A DNA stretch of 7,711 nucleotides from assembly GCA_030684755.1 (NCBI GenBank), contig JAUXXN010000034.1, positions 1-7,711 on the forward strand, in the 5' to 3' direction. Below the pieces are notes generated by a model, which was not told the DNA's origin, searched no databases, and saw only the letters and a program-made list of their open reading frames with translations. A program made the position numbers and the translations under genes. Positions 1 through 6,558 of this stretch are shown here, piece after piece (the first letter of the stretch is position 1; each line of letters opens with the position of its first letter). The stretch comes from Hydrogenophaga sp. (GTDB lineage Bacteria; Pseudomonadota; Gammaproteobacteria; Burkholderiales; Burkholderiaceae_C).

Positions 1-833
1 GTGCGGTACATCCGCTTGATGCCACTGCCAATCGTGTCGATCAGCCCCAGCTCCACCATCGCATCCGCCAGACAAGGGTTGCGATACAGGTGCACCGCGT
101 GGGATGCATCCAGCACTTGCTCAACCGTGCCAGGTATGAAAGCACCCGCGTTCGAAAACAGGAGCGCCGATGGCGACTCTTTGACCTGCACCCGACCGCC
201 CAAGGCGTAGTCTTGGTGCGCAACGCAGTTCAACAAAGCCTCGCGAATCACCCAGGCGTCGTAGTTGGGCACCTCCAGCGGGGCGAGTTGACCGGGCGGA
301 AGGATTCGAACCGTGTGGATGCGAATTTTGGCCACCACCTCATCCACCGCCAGCGCGAAGGGCAGGCCGAAATGCTGGTAGTCCAGTGGCTCGTCGCGTT
401 CCGTCAGCAACTGCCAGGTGAGACGCGGCGACACATCGCCCAGCGCGGCCACAGCGCCCGGTTGAGCGAACAGCAACAACGCTGCCCGCGTCAACGAGCC
501 ATTGCGCGCCAATCGCAGCTCGGCAAGAAAGCGCTCATGGCTCCAGCCGCTCACCTCGTCGGCGCGGCGGGGATGCTTCAGCACATAAAGTGCACGGCCA
601 CGGGCCAACGCACCCGAAGACAAGCAGCTCCAGTCGGTGGTCACGCAATGCGCCGTCCAGTCCAGCGCGGCAGACTGCATGCGGATCGCTTCAAACTTCG
701 AGCCCAGGGCCACCAGCGACTCTCCCGCCCGTCCGTAGAAATGCCCTTTCCATGCGATGGGCTGCCCGCGCGGGGCAGGCGGTATCTGGAACACCAACAC
801 GCGACTCCCAGGCGCGCAGTCGGGGTGTGGCAC
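1..833 (-). pseudogene. C-terminal part of an AlbA_2/RecG-like ATP-binding protein, cut off from its N-terminus by a TAA codon and running off the window
   Basis: This is the continuation, in the same reading frame, of the gene that starts at 1160. After the TAA at 834-836 the frame has no further stop down to base 1. It first reads PHPDCAPGSRVLVFQIPPAP, the usual end of an AlbA_2 domain, then FYGRAGESLVALGSKFEA. A long linker follows, then the hallmarks of the RecG-like (HATPase_c_4) ATP-binding module: REALLNCVAHQDY, FSNAGAFIPGTVEQVL, YRNPCLADAMVELGLIDTIG and SGIKRMYR. Family members usually have a winged-helix segment after this point, which would lie outside the window. A GTG directly follows the TAA (831-833), but I see no Shine-Dalgarno sequence before it, so restart of translation is possible but unsupported. 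I call it a fragment of a broken gene. A sequencing error or a genuinely split protein are the alternatives. Such proteins often sit beside restriction-modification genes, and their biochemical role is not settled. Confidence 0.8.
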
Positions 834-1160
834 TTAAAAAATACGGTTGAAGGTGATGGAAGGGGAAGTCCCCTGCGCCATCAGCAATTTGAGTTCATTC
901 AAAGCAGCCGCGCTGGCTTTGTAGCTGCTGCCCACCACGGGGCGCAATCCCGATGCCGCGTCGCGTTTGTCCTTGACGCCAAAAACCAGCCAACCACCAT
1001 CCTGCTCATGAAGGTTCGCCTCGTTGGCCAGGGCCGAAAGGTATTTGCCCAGTTCATCTATATCGAACGACTGTTTGGCCTCTTTGAAGTCCAGCCATTC
1101 GGTTTCTGCCGGCAAGCCCCGGAACCCGTCCAGCAAACGGGTCACATCGGCCCTATTCAT
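834..1160 (-). CDS. AlbA_2 (Schlafen-type) domain protein, N-terminal fragment ending at a premature stop
   Basis: The 108-residue product has the typical N-terminus of AlbA_2-domain ATP-binding proteins: LPAETEWLDFKEAKQ near residue 20 (the E..EFK motif), then LGKYLSALANEANLHEQDGG and WLVFGVKD (the AfaN..GG..lviGv motif). It ends abruptly at RIF followed by TAA. Relatives normally continue here with Glu-Val, and the next codons in the same frame do continue the domain, so the TAA most simply replaces a GAA. The ATG at 1158-1160 overlaps the TGA of the upstream methylase gene (TGATG), with AAGGGG about 11 bases ahead inside that gene. A GTG one codon earlier (1163) is an alternative start. 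The overlap implies translational coupling, so methylase and AlbA protein were made as one unit. AlbA_2 domains are nucleic-acid-binding or Schlafen-like modules. The missing ATPase half probably leaves this fragment without its full function. Confidence 0.8.
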   Translation of the reverse strand: MNRADVTRLLDGFRGLPAETEWLDFKEAKQSFDIDELGKYLSALANEANLHEQDGGWLVFGVKDKRDAASGLRPVVGSSYKASAAALNELKLLMAQGTSPSITFNRIF

Positions 1161-4100
1161 CACCGCGCCGCCCCTTTCATCGCCTCGGTGATCTTCACCG
1201 TCTCCACGCTCACGGTGGTGACGCGGGCGAGCAGGTCCACCACCTTTTCCTTGTGGTCAGCAAAGCGGTAGGTGTTGAAGCGTTCGCGGATGGTGGGGTC
1301 TTTGGGTTTCTTTTCTTTGTGCTGGTCCAGCACCCAGTCGATGGCGCAGCGGTTGCCCAGCTTGTAGGCCCAGGCTTCGGGGGGCACCCCGCGCAGGGTG
1401 GTTTCGCTGTCGAGCGTGATGCTGCCGGCAGCCGCGTCGGACTTGAGCAGGGCTTTGGGGTGCTGGCCTGCCGCACGGGCTCGTGCGTCGGGTTCGTCGT
1501 GGCGGGTCAGGGCGAAGGGCTCCACCGCCTCAAAGCCGATGTGCAGCGCCATGAGCTGTTCGCCCCACGCGGCCCATTGCCAGAATGGCGCATAGAACGG
1601 GATGCGCGGGAACTCGCGCTTCAAGTTCTGTGCGTACTTCTCGCGGTACAGCGGGTCGTGCAGCACGGCGTAGCAGTAGTGAAAGATGGCTTCTTTGGTG
1701 ATCTTGCGGGCGCCCTTGCCTTTGCCGGTTTCGTCGGCGTAGTGGGCGGTGAATTGCTTGAGGGCCCAGTCGGTGATGTTGTCGGTTTGATTCCCAACCG
1801 CATCAAAGCGAGTCAGTGGAAGGCCGGTTGAAATCGCCGCTGCGCCAACGTAGTGATAGTCAAAAAGGCCATCGACACCGCACACCATCACTGGTTTTTG
1901 AGATCCGGGGTACGTCACGGAGATACAAGGGTTCGGTACGTTCGCCAACTCGGTGAACATGGCAGAAGCCTGCCCTTGCTCATCAACCAGAAGCGGTGAC
2001 CAGTAAATCTTGCTCTTCACATACGGGCGATATGCCACGTCACGAATGCACTGCTGGGTAAACGGTTCCGACTTTTTTTGTTCGAGGCGTCGCTTCAAGT
2101 TGCGCGACCACTTGATAACGGTTCCGCCAAATTGCCCGTTGGAAAGCCAGTGCGCGTACTCTCCGAGAAAGAAACGCATACGCGTTTCAAGATCACTGCT
2201 GCTCGAGTCGTACACCCATTCATCACGCCCACTGAAAAGTCCCTGTCCATACAGCTTGAAAATCGCCCGCTCTTTCGCAGCCGTCTTCGCCGCCTTGGTC
2301 TCCTTGCTCGCCAGCGGCAGCAGCGTCTCAAAGTCGTTGTTCGTCAGGTTCACCCAGTTGGCGTTTTTGTCGGGCGACACCTCGTCAAACGGCAAATTGC
2401 GCATGGGGTGGCTGGCGATGAAGGCGAGTTTTTCGTCAGCGGTCTCCATCTCGGGGCGGCGCACGTAGTACACGCGGGCGGGCCGCTTCTCTTTGGTGGC
2501 GGCCAGGCGCTTGACCATGAAGCTGATGGCCACGCCGGTCTGGATGCCGAACACGTTGTGTTTGGTGCCACTCAGCTTGGGGTTGGCGCGCACGTCGCCG
2601 CCCAGGTCCACCACATAGATGTCGCTGAACTCGGCGGCCACGGTTTTGCGAAACCCGTCAAAGGTGCGGCTTTCGATGAAGCTGCGGTTGGTGACGAAGG
2701 CCAGGATGCCGTTCACGTCAAGCCGGTCGCTGGCCCAACGGAAGAAGCGGGCGTACATGTCGTAGAGCTTGGTTTTCTGCGCGGTGCTCTCGGCGATGTA
2801 GGTGGCTTTGATGCGCTGGTCTATGTCGGGGTATTCGCGGTTTTTGTTGTTGTCGTTTTCGTTGGCCTGGTTGGCGTTGTAAGGCGGGTTGCCAATGACG
2901 ACGCTGATGCGGCGGCTGTTTTGCCGCTTGATGCGGGCCACGTTTTCTTCTGACACGCTGCCAAACAGGTCTTGCACGCTGCCGCGCTGCGCGGTGTGCA
3001 GGCCCACGTTGTCTAGCGTGTCCACGAAGCAGAGGTTGGGGAACTCGGCGTACTGGCCGGTGATGGCGGCGTAGGTGGCTTCGATGTTGAGGTTGGCCAC
3101 GTAGTACGGGAGGATGGCCACCTCGTTGGCGTGCAGCTCGTGCTTGTACTTCTGCTCCAGCTTATTGGGCTGGCCGCGAAAGTGTTCGAGCAGTTCGCAG
3201 ATGTAGGTGCCCGTGCCGGTGGCGGGGTCGAGGATGTCCACACCTGGGTCGATCAGGTTTTTGCCGAAGTGTTTTTCACACAGCCAGTCGGCACCGTCGA
3301 TCATGAAACGCACGATTTCGTTCGGGGTGTAAACGACACCCAGGCGGTCGGCGGCCTTGGTGTTGTAGACCTTGTAGAAGTTTTCGTAGATGACCTTCAG
3401 AAAGGTCTGCTTCTCGCCGTGGCTGCTGATCTGCGCAGCGGCGGCGCGGATGGCGGCGTAGTAGCTCTCCAGGCCCTTGAGCGTCTGGCGCTTGAGCGCG
3501 CCGGTGAAGAAGGCGCCTTCCAGCGCATACAGCTCGCGGGCGACGTTGTTGTGCTGGTGGAAGTCGCTGTCGTCGAACACCTTGGCGAAGATTTCTTCGG
3601 TCAGGATGTGCTGGATCAGCATCTCGCGCACGTCGGCGTCGGTGAGCGCGGGGTTGATGGCTTCTTGCGCGTGTACCAAGAACTTGTCTTGCGCCGTGCG
3701 GAAGCTGGCGTTGCTGTCGTGCGCGGTTTCGATCATCTGGCGCAGGGCATCGAGCACGGCGGGCAGGTCGGTTTTGAACTGTTCCACGGCAGCGCGAAAG
3801 CCAGCGATCTCAGGGCGCTCAAAGCTGAAAAAGAGTTTGAGCAGCTTTTCCAGCGCGGCGGTGTCGGCCACGGTGCAGCGCATCACCTCTTGCCGGTGCT
3901 GGATGAGCACCACGGTGGTGTCGTCGCTGAAGACGATGTTGTCTTGCGGGTAGCCTTTTTTGAATTTTTTGGCGATTTCTTCCGTGAGATCGTCTTCCGC
4001 GTCTTTGGCTTCCCAGTAGCCCAGCGGCATGCGCAGTTCGTGCAGCAGGGCGCCGTCCAACGCGATGTTGGTTTTGGTGGCGGTCTTGACGGGGTATTCG

Positions 4101-4246
4101 GCCAGGAACACCAGATCGTGCTGCCGGCCCCAGGCTTTGAGCAGGTCTTTGAAAGCCTCGCGAACGATGGTCTCGCGCTGGCTGCCACTCACCCTTTTGA
4201 TAACGTCGAGTTGCTTGAGGTAGTCGTTGATGAGGAGCTGGCTCAT
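1160..4246 (-). CDS. Type ISP-like restriction-modification enzyme (nuclease + N6-adenine methyltransferase + specificity region, no helicase)
   Basis: The single 1028-residue polypeptide is predicted to methylate adenine-N6 in a specific DNA site and probably to cut unmodified DNA. Residues about 1-130 form a PD-(D/E)xK-like nuclease segment, with Asp64 and GYWEAKD at 76-82 as candidate catalytic residues. Residues about 140-280 form a helical coupler. The methyltransferase starts with LGVVYTPNEIVRFM (302-315), has the S-adenosylmethionine motif DILDPATGTGTY at 337-348 and the catalytic NPPY at 453-456. The C-terminal half matches the Type ISP specificity region: SGRDEWVYD (672-680), WSRNLKRRL (713-721), YRPYVKSKIYW (739-749), IFHYCYAVLHDPLYREKYA (854-872) and FPRIPFYAPF (879-888). 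Classical Type ISP enzymes such as LlaGI are about 1,570 residues because a helicase lies between nuclease and methylase. That part is absent here. The start has AGGGA five bases upstream. The stop overlaps the AlbA-domain gene. Bases about 1800-2290 are visibly poorer in GC than the rest. The methylase call is strong. Nuclease activity is inferred. Confidence 0.93.
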   Translation of the reverse strand: MSQLLINDYLKQLDVIKRVSGSQRETIVREAFKDLLKAWGRQHDLVFLAEYPVKTATKTNIALDGALLHELRMPLGYWEAKDAEDDLTEEIAKKFKKGYPQDNIVFSDDTTVVLIQHRQEVMRCTVADTAALEKLLKLFFSFERPEIAGFRAAVEQFKTDLPAVLDALRQMIETAHDSNASFRTAQDKFLVHAQEAINPALTDADVREMLIQHILTEEIFAKVFDDSDFHQHNNVARELYALEGAFFTGALKRQTLKGLESYYAAIRAAAAQISSHGEKQTFLKVIYENFYKVYNTKAADRLGVVYTPNEIVRFMIDGADWLCEKHFGKNLIDPGVDILDPATGTGTYICELLEHFRGQPNKLEQKYKHELHANEVAILPYYVANLNIEATYAAITGQYAEFPNLCFVDTLDNVGLHTAQRGSVQDLFGSVSEENVARIKRQNSRRISVVIGNPPYNANQANENDNNKNREYPDIDQRIKATYIAESTAQKTKLYDMYARFFRWASDRLDVNGILAFVTNRSFIESRTFDGFRKTVAAEFSDIYVVDLGGDVRANPKLSGTKHNVFGIQTGVAISFMVKRLAATKEKRPARVYYVRRPEMETADEKLAFIASHPMRNLPFDEVSPDKNANWVNLTNNDFETLLPLASKETKAAKTAAKERAIFKLYGQGLFSGRDEWVYDSSSSDLETRMRFFLGEYAHWLSNGQFGGTVIKWSRNLKRRLEQKKSEPFTQQCIRDVAYRPYVKSKIYWSPLLVDEQGQASAMFTELANVPNPCISVTYPGSQKPVMVCGVDGLFDYHYVGAAAISTGLPLTRFDAVGNQTDNITDWALKQFTAHYADETGKGKGARKITKEAIFHYCYAVLHDPLYREKYAQNLKREFPRIPFYAPFWQWAAWGEQLMALHIGFEAVEPFALTRHDEPDARARAAGQHPKALLKSDAAAGSITLDSETTLRGVPPEAWAYKLGNRCAIDWVLDQHKEKKPKDPTIRERFNTYRFADHKEKVVDLLARVTTVSVETVKITEAMKGAAR

Positions 4247-4293
4247 GGGTTCCCTGGGTTGGCCTTGCGCTGCGGTGGCTCGGGCTTGCCCGG

Positions 4294-4322
4294 ATTATGT
4301 CGCGTGGTGCCGGGTCTTCCGA
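4294..4322 (-). promoter_or_regulatory. Candidate promoter of the restriction-modification operon
   Basis: On the minus strand CATAAT (complement of 4294-4299) differs from the -10 consensus TATAAT at one base. A weak TCGGAA (complement of 4317-4322) lies 17 bases upstream as a possible -35. Transcription would start near 4287 and give a leader of about 40 bases before the methylase ATG. The -35 match is poor (three of six), so the call rests mainly on the -10 and on its position in the only gap between the mipA-like gene and the methylase gene. Confidence 0.3.
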
Positions 4323-4329
4323 TCGGCAC
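4307..4329 (-). terminator. Hairpin just after the MipA-like gene, weak terminator candidate
   Basis: A perfect 6-bp inverted repeat, GTGCCG/CGGCAC, with an 11-base loop begins about 7 bases after the stop codon of the MipA-like gene. No run of T follows on the minus strand, so it is not a standard intrinsic terminator. A second short palindrome, CGGGC-TT-GCCCG (4281-4292), lies further on and also lacks a T-run. Readthrough into the methylase gene cannot be excluded. Confidence 0.2.
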
Positions 4330-4336
4330 TCGCCGC

Positions 4337-5161
4337 TCAGGGGCTGCGGTAAGCCAGCCCCACGGTGACGGCGTAAACCGCTTGGCGGCCCACCAGCGGG
4401 CTGCGCGCGGCAGCGCCTTGCAGCTGCGAGAGGTTCAGGCCGCCAAACGCCACCCAGCGCGGGCTCAGCGCGCTGGTCATGTTCCAGCCCAACGACACGC
4501 GCTCCCAGCCGCTGCCCAGCTGGTAGGGCGTGCGGCCGGTGGCCAGTGCCGCATCGGGCGAGATGCCGTAGTGGTTTTGCCGGTACAGGTTGGTGCCCCA
4601 CACGGCGCCCAGACCCAGGTCCCAATAGGTTTGTTGGGACACCGGGTAGCGGTAGTTCAAACCGGTGTTGAGGTCGAAGCCGCCGCCACGACCGAGCAGG
4701 TCTTGTGAGCCGCTGACGGACCCGCTCCAACGCGGTCCCAGGTCCAGGCTGGCCGAGGCGCGGCCACGCAGGGTGTCGCGCACATCGGGCAGGCCCACCA
4801 GCAGTGCGTCGGTGCCTGACGTTCGGCCTTTGTCGTAGCGCAGCGAAGTGCTGAGGCGCCAGCCGTTGGTGGTGGCCAGCACGGTGCTGAGGCCAGGGTC
4901 TACGGTGTCGCGACCCGCGCTGAGCAGGCTGCTGGCGCGCGACGTGGCGAGTCGGAATCGGCCCAGTTGAAACGCCCACAGGGGTCGCAGGCTCAGGCGC
5001 TGCTCGGATTCGCCCACGTGACTGGCCGACGACGCGAGCGAGGCGCCCACCAAGTAAGCGCGGCTGGCGTCCAGCAGCACCGGCTCGGCAGCCTGCGCGG
5101 TGGTGCAGGCGCACAGAAGCACGAACAGACAGCGGGTCGGGCGGGTGCGGGTGTCTGTCAT
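4337..5161 (-). CDS. MipA/OmpV-family outer-membrane protein
   Basis: The 274-residue protein begins with a signal peptide: a basic start, a hydrophobic stretch LFVLLCACTTAQA and a cleavage site after about residue 24 (AQA/AE). The mature part has alternating polar and hydrophobic beta-strand segments and the MipA/OmpV signature NHYGISPDAA (196-205), followed by ATGRTPYQLGSGWERVSLGW. The family forms small outer-membrane beta-barrels. Escherichia coli MipA binds the murein hydrolase MltA and the synthase PBP1B, and other members respond to osmolarity or antibiotics. Which role applies here is unknown. I chose the ATG at 5161 because it gives a clean signal peptide. An in-frame GTG at 5185 adds eight residues (SGPYHAA region) and is possible, and neither start has well-spaced ribosome-binding sequence. 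One oddity is that the chain ends in YRSP, whereas most family members and outer-membrane barrels end in a C-terminal Phe. It follows the RcnB-like gene by a short gap and is probably cotranscribed with it. Confidence 0.85.
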   Translation of the reverse strand: MTDTRTRPTRCLFVLLCACTTAQAAEPVLLDASRAYLVGASLASSASHVGESEQRLSLRPLWAFQLGRFRLATSRASSLLSAGRDTVDPGLSTVLATTNGWRLSTSLRYDKGRTSGTDALLVGLPDVRDTLRGRASASLDLGPRWSGSVSGSQDLLGRGGGFDLNTGLNYRYPVSQQTYWDLGLGAVWGTNLYRQNHYGISPDAALATGRTPYQLGSGWERVSLGWNMTSALSPRWVAFGGLNLSQLQGAAARSPLVGRQAVYAVTVGLAYRSP

Positions 5162-5200
5162 GGCCGCATGATACGGGCCAGACACCTCCAGGCGGATGCC

Positions 5201-5734
5201 TTACAAGCTGTTCAGGTCTTCAATGGCGTCGATCACCATGCCGGTGCCTATGGCGATGAGCAAGATATCGGCTGCAACACGCACGTATTTGTGGCCTGCG
5301 GGTGGCAGACCGATCTGCACCGACACGCTGCGGGGCACCGCGTGGTAAATGACATCGCTCGGCAGCGGGCGGCCCACGCGCCATTTCTTGGCCTGGCCGG
5401 GTGGCAGGCAGCCGTTGCCTTTTTTGGCCAGCCCGGGCGGGCACTTGCCCGCCTTGAACTGCGGCTGGTAGTGGTCGCGCAGTGCTTGGCGTTGCGGTTC
5501 ACCAAAGTAGCTGCCCAATGAGATGTTGATGGACGCGCCGGGTGCTGGGGCGCTCCGGTGCGGGGCGGCGTTCACCGGGCGCTGGGTGTGGGACTTGTCC
5601 GCTTTTTCGTGTTTGCCGGACTTGTCAACCCAGTCGGGCTTCTGTGCTGCGGCAGGAAAAACCAGCGCAGCGAGAAAGACACTCAGGCCCAAAGCACAGA
5701 CCGCAGTGCGGACAGGAAATAAGACAGTATTCAT
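5201..5734 (-). CDS. Exported RcnB/CigR-like protein
   Basis: This is a 177-residue secreted or envelope protein. Residues 1-30 are a signal peptide (TAVCALGLSVFLAALVFPAAA). Residues 31-65 are a charged, disordered Lys/His/Pro-rich linker. The conserved C-terminal domain starts with CPPGLAKKGNGCLPPGQAKK (98-117), continues with VGRPLP and LPPAGHKYVRV (143-153), and ends in the hydrophobic DILLIAIGTGMVIDAI (156-171). This pattern is that of the RcnB family (periplasmic, named for nickel/cobalt homeostasis in Escherichia coli) and of the related proteins annotated as CigR, an anti-virulence factor of Salmonella. The two cysteines (98 and 109) flank the repeated PPG motif. The family fit is good, but neither metal homeostasis nor regulation can be claimed from sequence. 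It is the first gene of a probable two-gene operon with the MipA-like gene downstream. There is no clear Shine-Dalgarno sequence before the ATG. Confidence 0.85.
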   Translation of the reverse strand: MNTVLFPVRTAVCALGLSVFLAALVFPAAAQKPDWVDKSGKHEKADKSHTQRPVNAAPHRSAPAPGASINISLGSYFGEPQRQALRDHYQPQFKAGKCPPGLAKKGNGCLPPGQAKKWRVGRPLPSDVIYHAVPRSVSVQIGLPPAGHKYVRVAADILLIAIGTGMVIDAIEDLNSL

Positions 5735-5870
5735 CTTTTGGGTCTTTCATAAAGTCTGGGGGGCGCGGTCCGGATGGACAGGACGCTCAAGGCAAGCATG
5801 CGCCCTTTGTTGGAACGCAACACACCTGGCAGCGTTACAAGGTGTAATGCCACCCAACACCCCGATCGGA

Positions 5871-5898
5871 ACACAGCAACACAGCAACACAGCAACAG
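5871..5898 (+). repeat. Tandem 8-bp repeat just before the CYTH start codon
   Basis: Three perfect copies of ACACAGCA (5871-5878, 5879-5886, 5887-5894) and a partial fourth (ACAG) run to within four bases of the ATG at 5903. They occupy the place where a Shine-Dalgarno sequence would normally sit. Arrays like this can gain or lose units by replication slippage. Confidence 0.9.
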
Positions 5899-5902
5899 CC
5901 CC

Positions 5903-6529
5903 ATGGCACAAGAAACCGAACTCAAGCTCTCGCTGGACCCCCAGCACCTGCCTCGCCTGCTGGCCCACCCGCTGCTGACGGCGCAAGCGCCCCGCCGCGA
6001 GCACCTGCGCAACACCTATTTCGACACTGCCACGCTGGCGCTGATGCAGCAGCGCATGGCGGTGCGCGAACGGCAGGTGGGGGAGCGCACCCTGCTGACC
6101 GTGAAAACCGCTGGCCACAGCGTGGGCGGCCTGAGCCAGCGCAACGAATGGGAGGCGCCCACCACGCCGGGCCGCTTTGACTTTGCGGCCCTGGTGGACG
6201 ATGCCGCGCTGGCCGCGCAACTGACGGCGCTGACCGGAGAACTGGTGCCAGTGTTTCGCACCGACTTCATGCGTTGCAGCTGGCTGCTGCTGCACGGCGG
6301 CGCGCAGGTGGAAGTGGCGCTGGACGAAGGTTTTATTGCAGCAGGCGCGGCACGCGAGGCCTTGCTGGAGCTGGAACTGGAGCTGAAGAGTGGGCCTGTT
6401 GACGCCCTGCTGGACTTGGCCCGTCTGTTGTCACAAGGGGAACCCGGCGATAGCGGGTCCACTCCCTGGCTGCACCCCAGCGACCGCAGCAAGGCCGAAC
6501 GTGGGTTGGCGCTGTTTCTGGGCCGATAG
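5903..6529 (+). CDS. CYTH-domain protein, probable inorganic triphosphatase/triphosphate-binding enzyme
   Basis: The 208-residue protein opens with the diagnostic ExExK motif (ETELK, residues 4-8). Other triphosphate-tunnel elements follow in order: LRNTYFDT (35-42), RMAVRERQ (51-58), LLTVKT (64-69), RNEWE (80-84), FRTDFMR (118-124), VEVALDEG (136-143), LELELELKSG (155-164) and SKAERGLALF (196-205). CYTH enzymes bind triphosphate compounds with a divalent metal. Bacterial members of the YgiF type hydrolyse inorganic triphosphate. Those proteins usually carry a C-terminal CHAD domain, but this chain ends right after the CYTH domain, so it is a stand-alone form. The start was set at 5903 because the CYTH motif begins there. 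In-frame ATGs upstream (for example 5774) would add residues with no family match. No Shine-Dalgarno sequence precedes it, only the octamer repeat. A -10-like TGTAAT at 5843-5848 is the only promoter hint. The gene is divergent from the RcnB-like gene and convergent with the GST gene. Confidence 0.92.
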   Translation: MAQETELKLSLDPQHLPRLLAHPLLTAQAPRREHLRNTYFDTATLALMQQRMAVRERQVGERTLLTVKTAGHSVGGLSQRNEWEAPTTPGRFDFAALVDDAALAAQLTALTGELVPVFRTDFMRCSWLLLHGGAQVEVALDEGFIAAGAAREALLELELELKSGPVDALLDLARLLSQGEPGDSGSTPWLHPSDRSKAERGLALFLGR

Positions 6530-6530
6530 A

Positions 6531-6543
6531 GCCACCCGGTGGC
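6531..6543. terminator. Small GC-rich hairpin between the convergent CYTH and GST genes
   Basis: The inverted repeat GCCAC-CCG-GTGGC begins two bases after the CYTH stop codon, in the 29-base gap before the end of the GST gene on the other strand. The position suits a bidirectional terminator, but there is no T-run on either side, so the call is weak. Confidence 0.25.
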
Positions 6544-6558
6544 AGTCGGGGCTGTGGT

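Noticed and set aside
834..845. The T6 run just before the premature TAA as a programmed -1 or +1 frameshift site
   Set aside because: The downstream protein continues in the same frame as the upstream part, so slipping by one base would leave the correct frame. The run is also in the wrong phase for a canonical slippery heptamer.
90..1271. Long plus-strand ORF of 393 codons opposite the AlbA_2/ATPase gene
   Set aside because: It is a shadow frame produced by GC-biased third positions. Its product resembles nothing, while the minus strand carries clear AlbA_2, RecG-like and methylase-end motifs.
3131..4708. Plus-strand ORF of 525 codons, and another at 2078-2953, opposite the methylase gene
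   Set aside because: Both are antisense shadows of the methylase frame, with repetitive Val/Gly/Ala/His/Glu-rich products and no domain. The first also runs across the intergenic gap into the MipA-like gene.
3819..5114. Minus-strand ORF of 431 codons spanning the MipA-like gene and the methylase start
   Set aside because: It is Arg/Pro-rich and out of frame with both recognised proteins, so it is an overlapping shadow.
5774..5902. A 43-residue N-terminal extension of the CYTH protein
   Set aside because: The ExExK motif normally sits at the extreme N-terminus, as it does with the start at 5903. The extension has no family similarity and would translate the octamer repeat.
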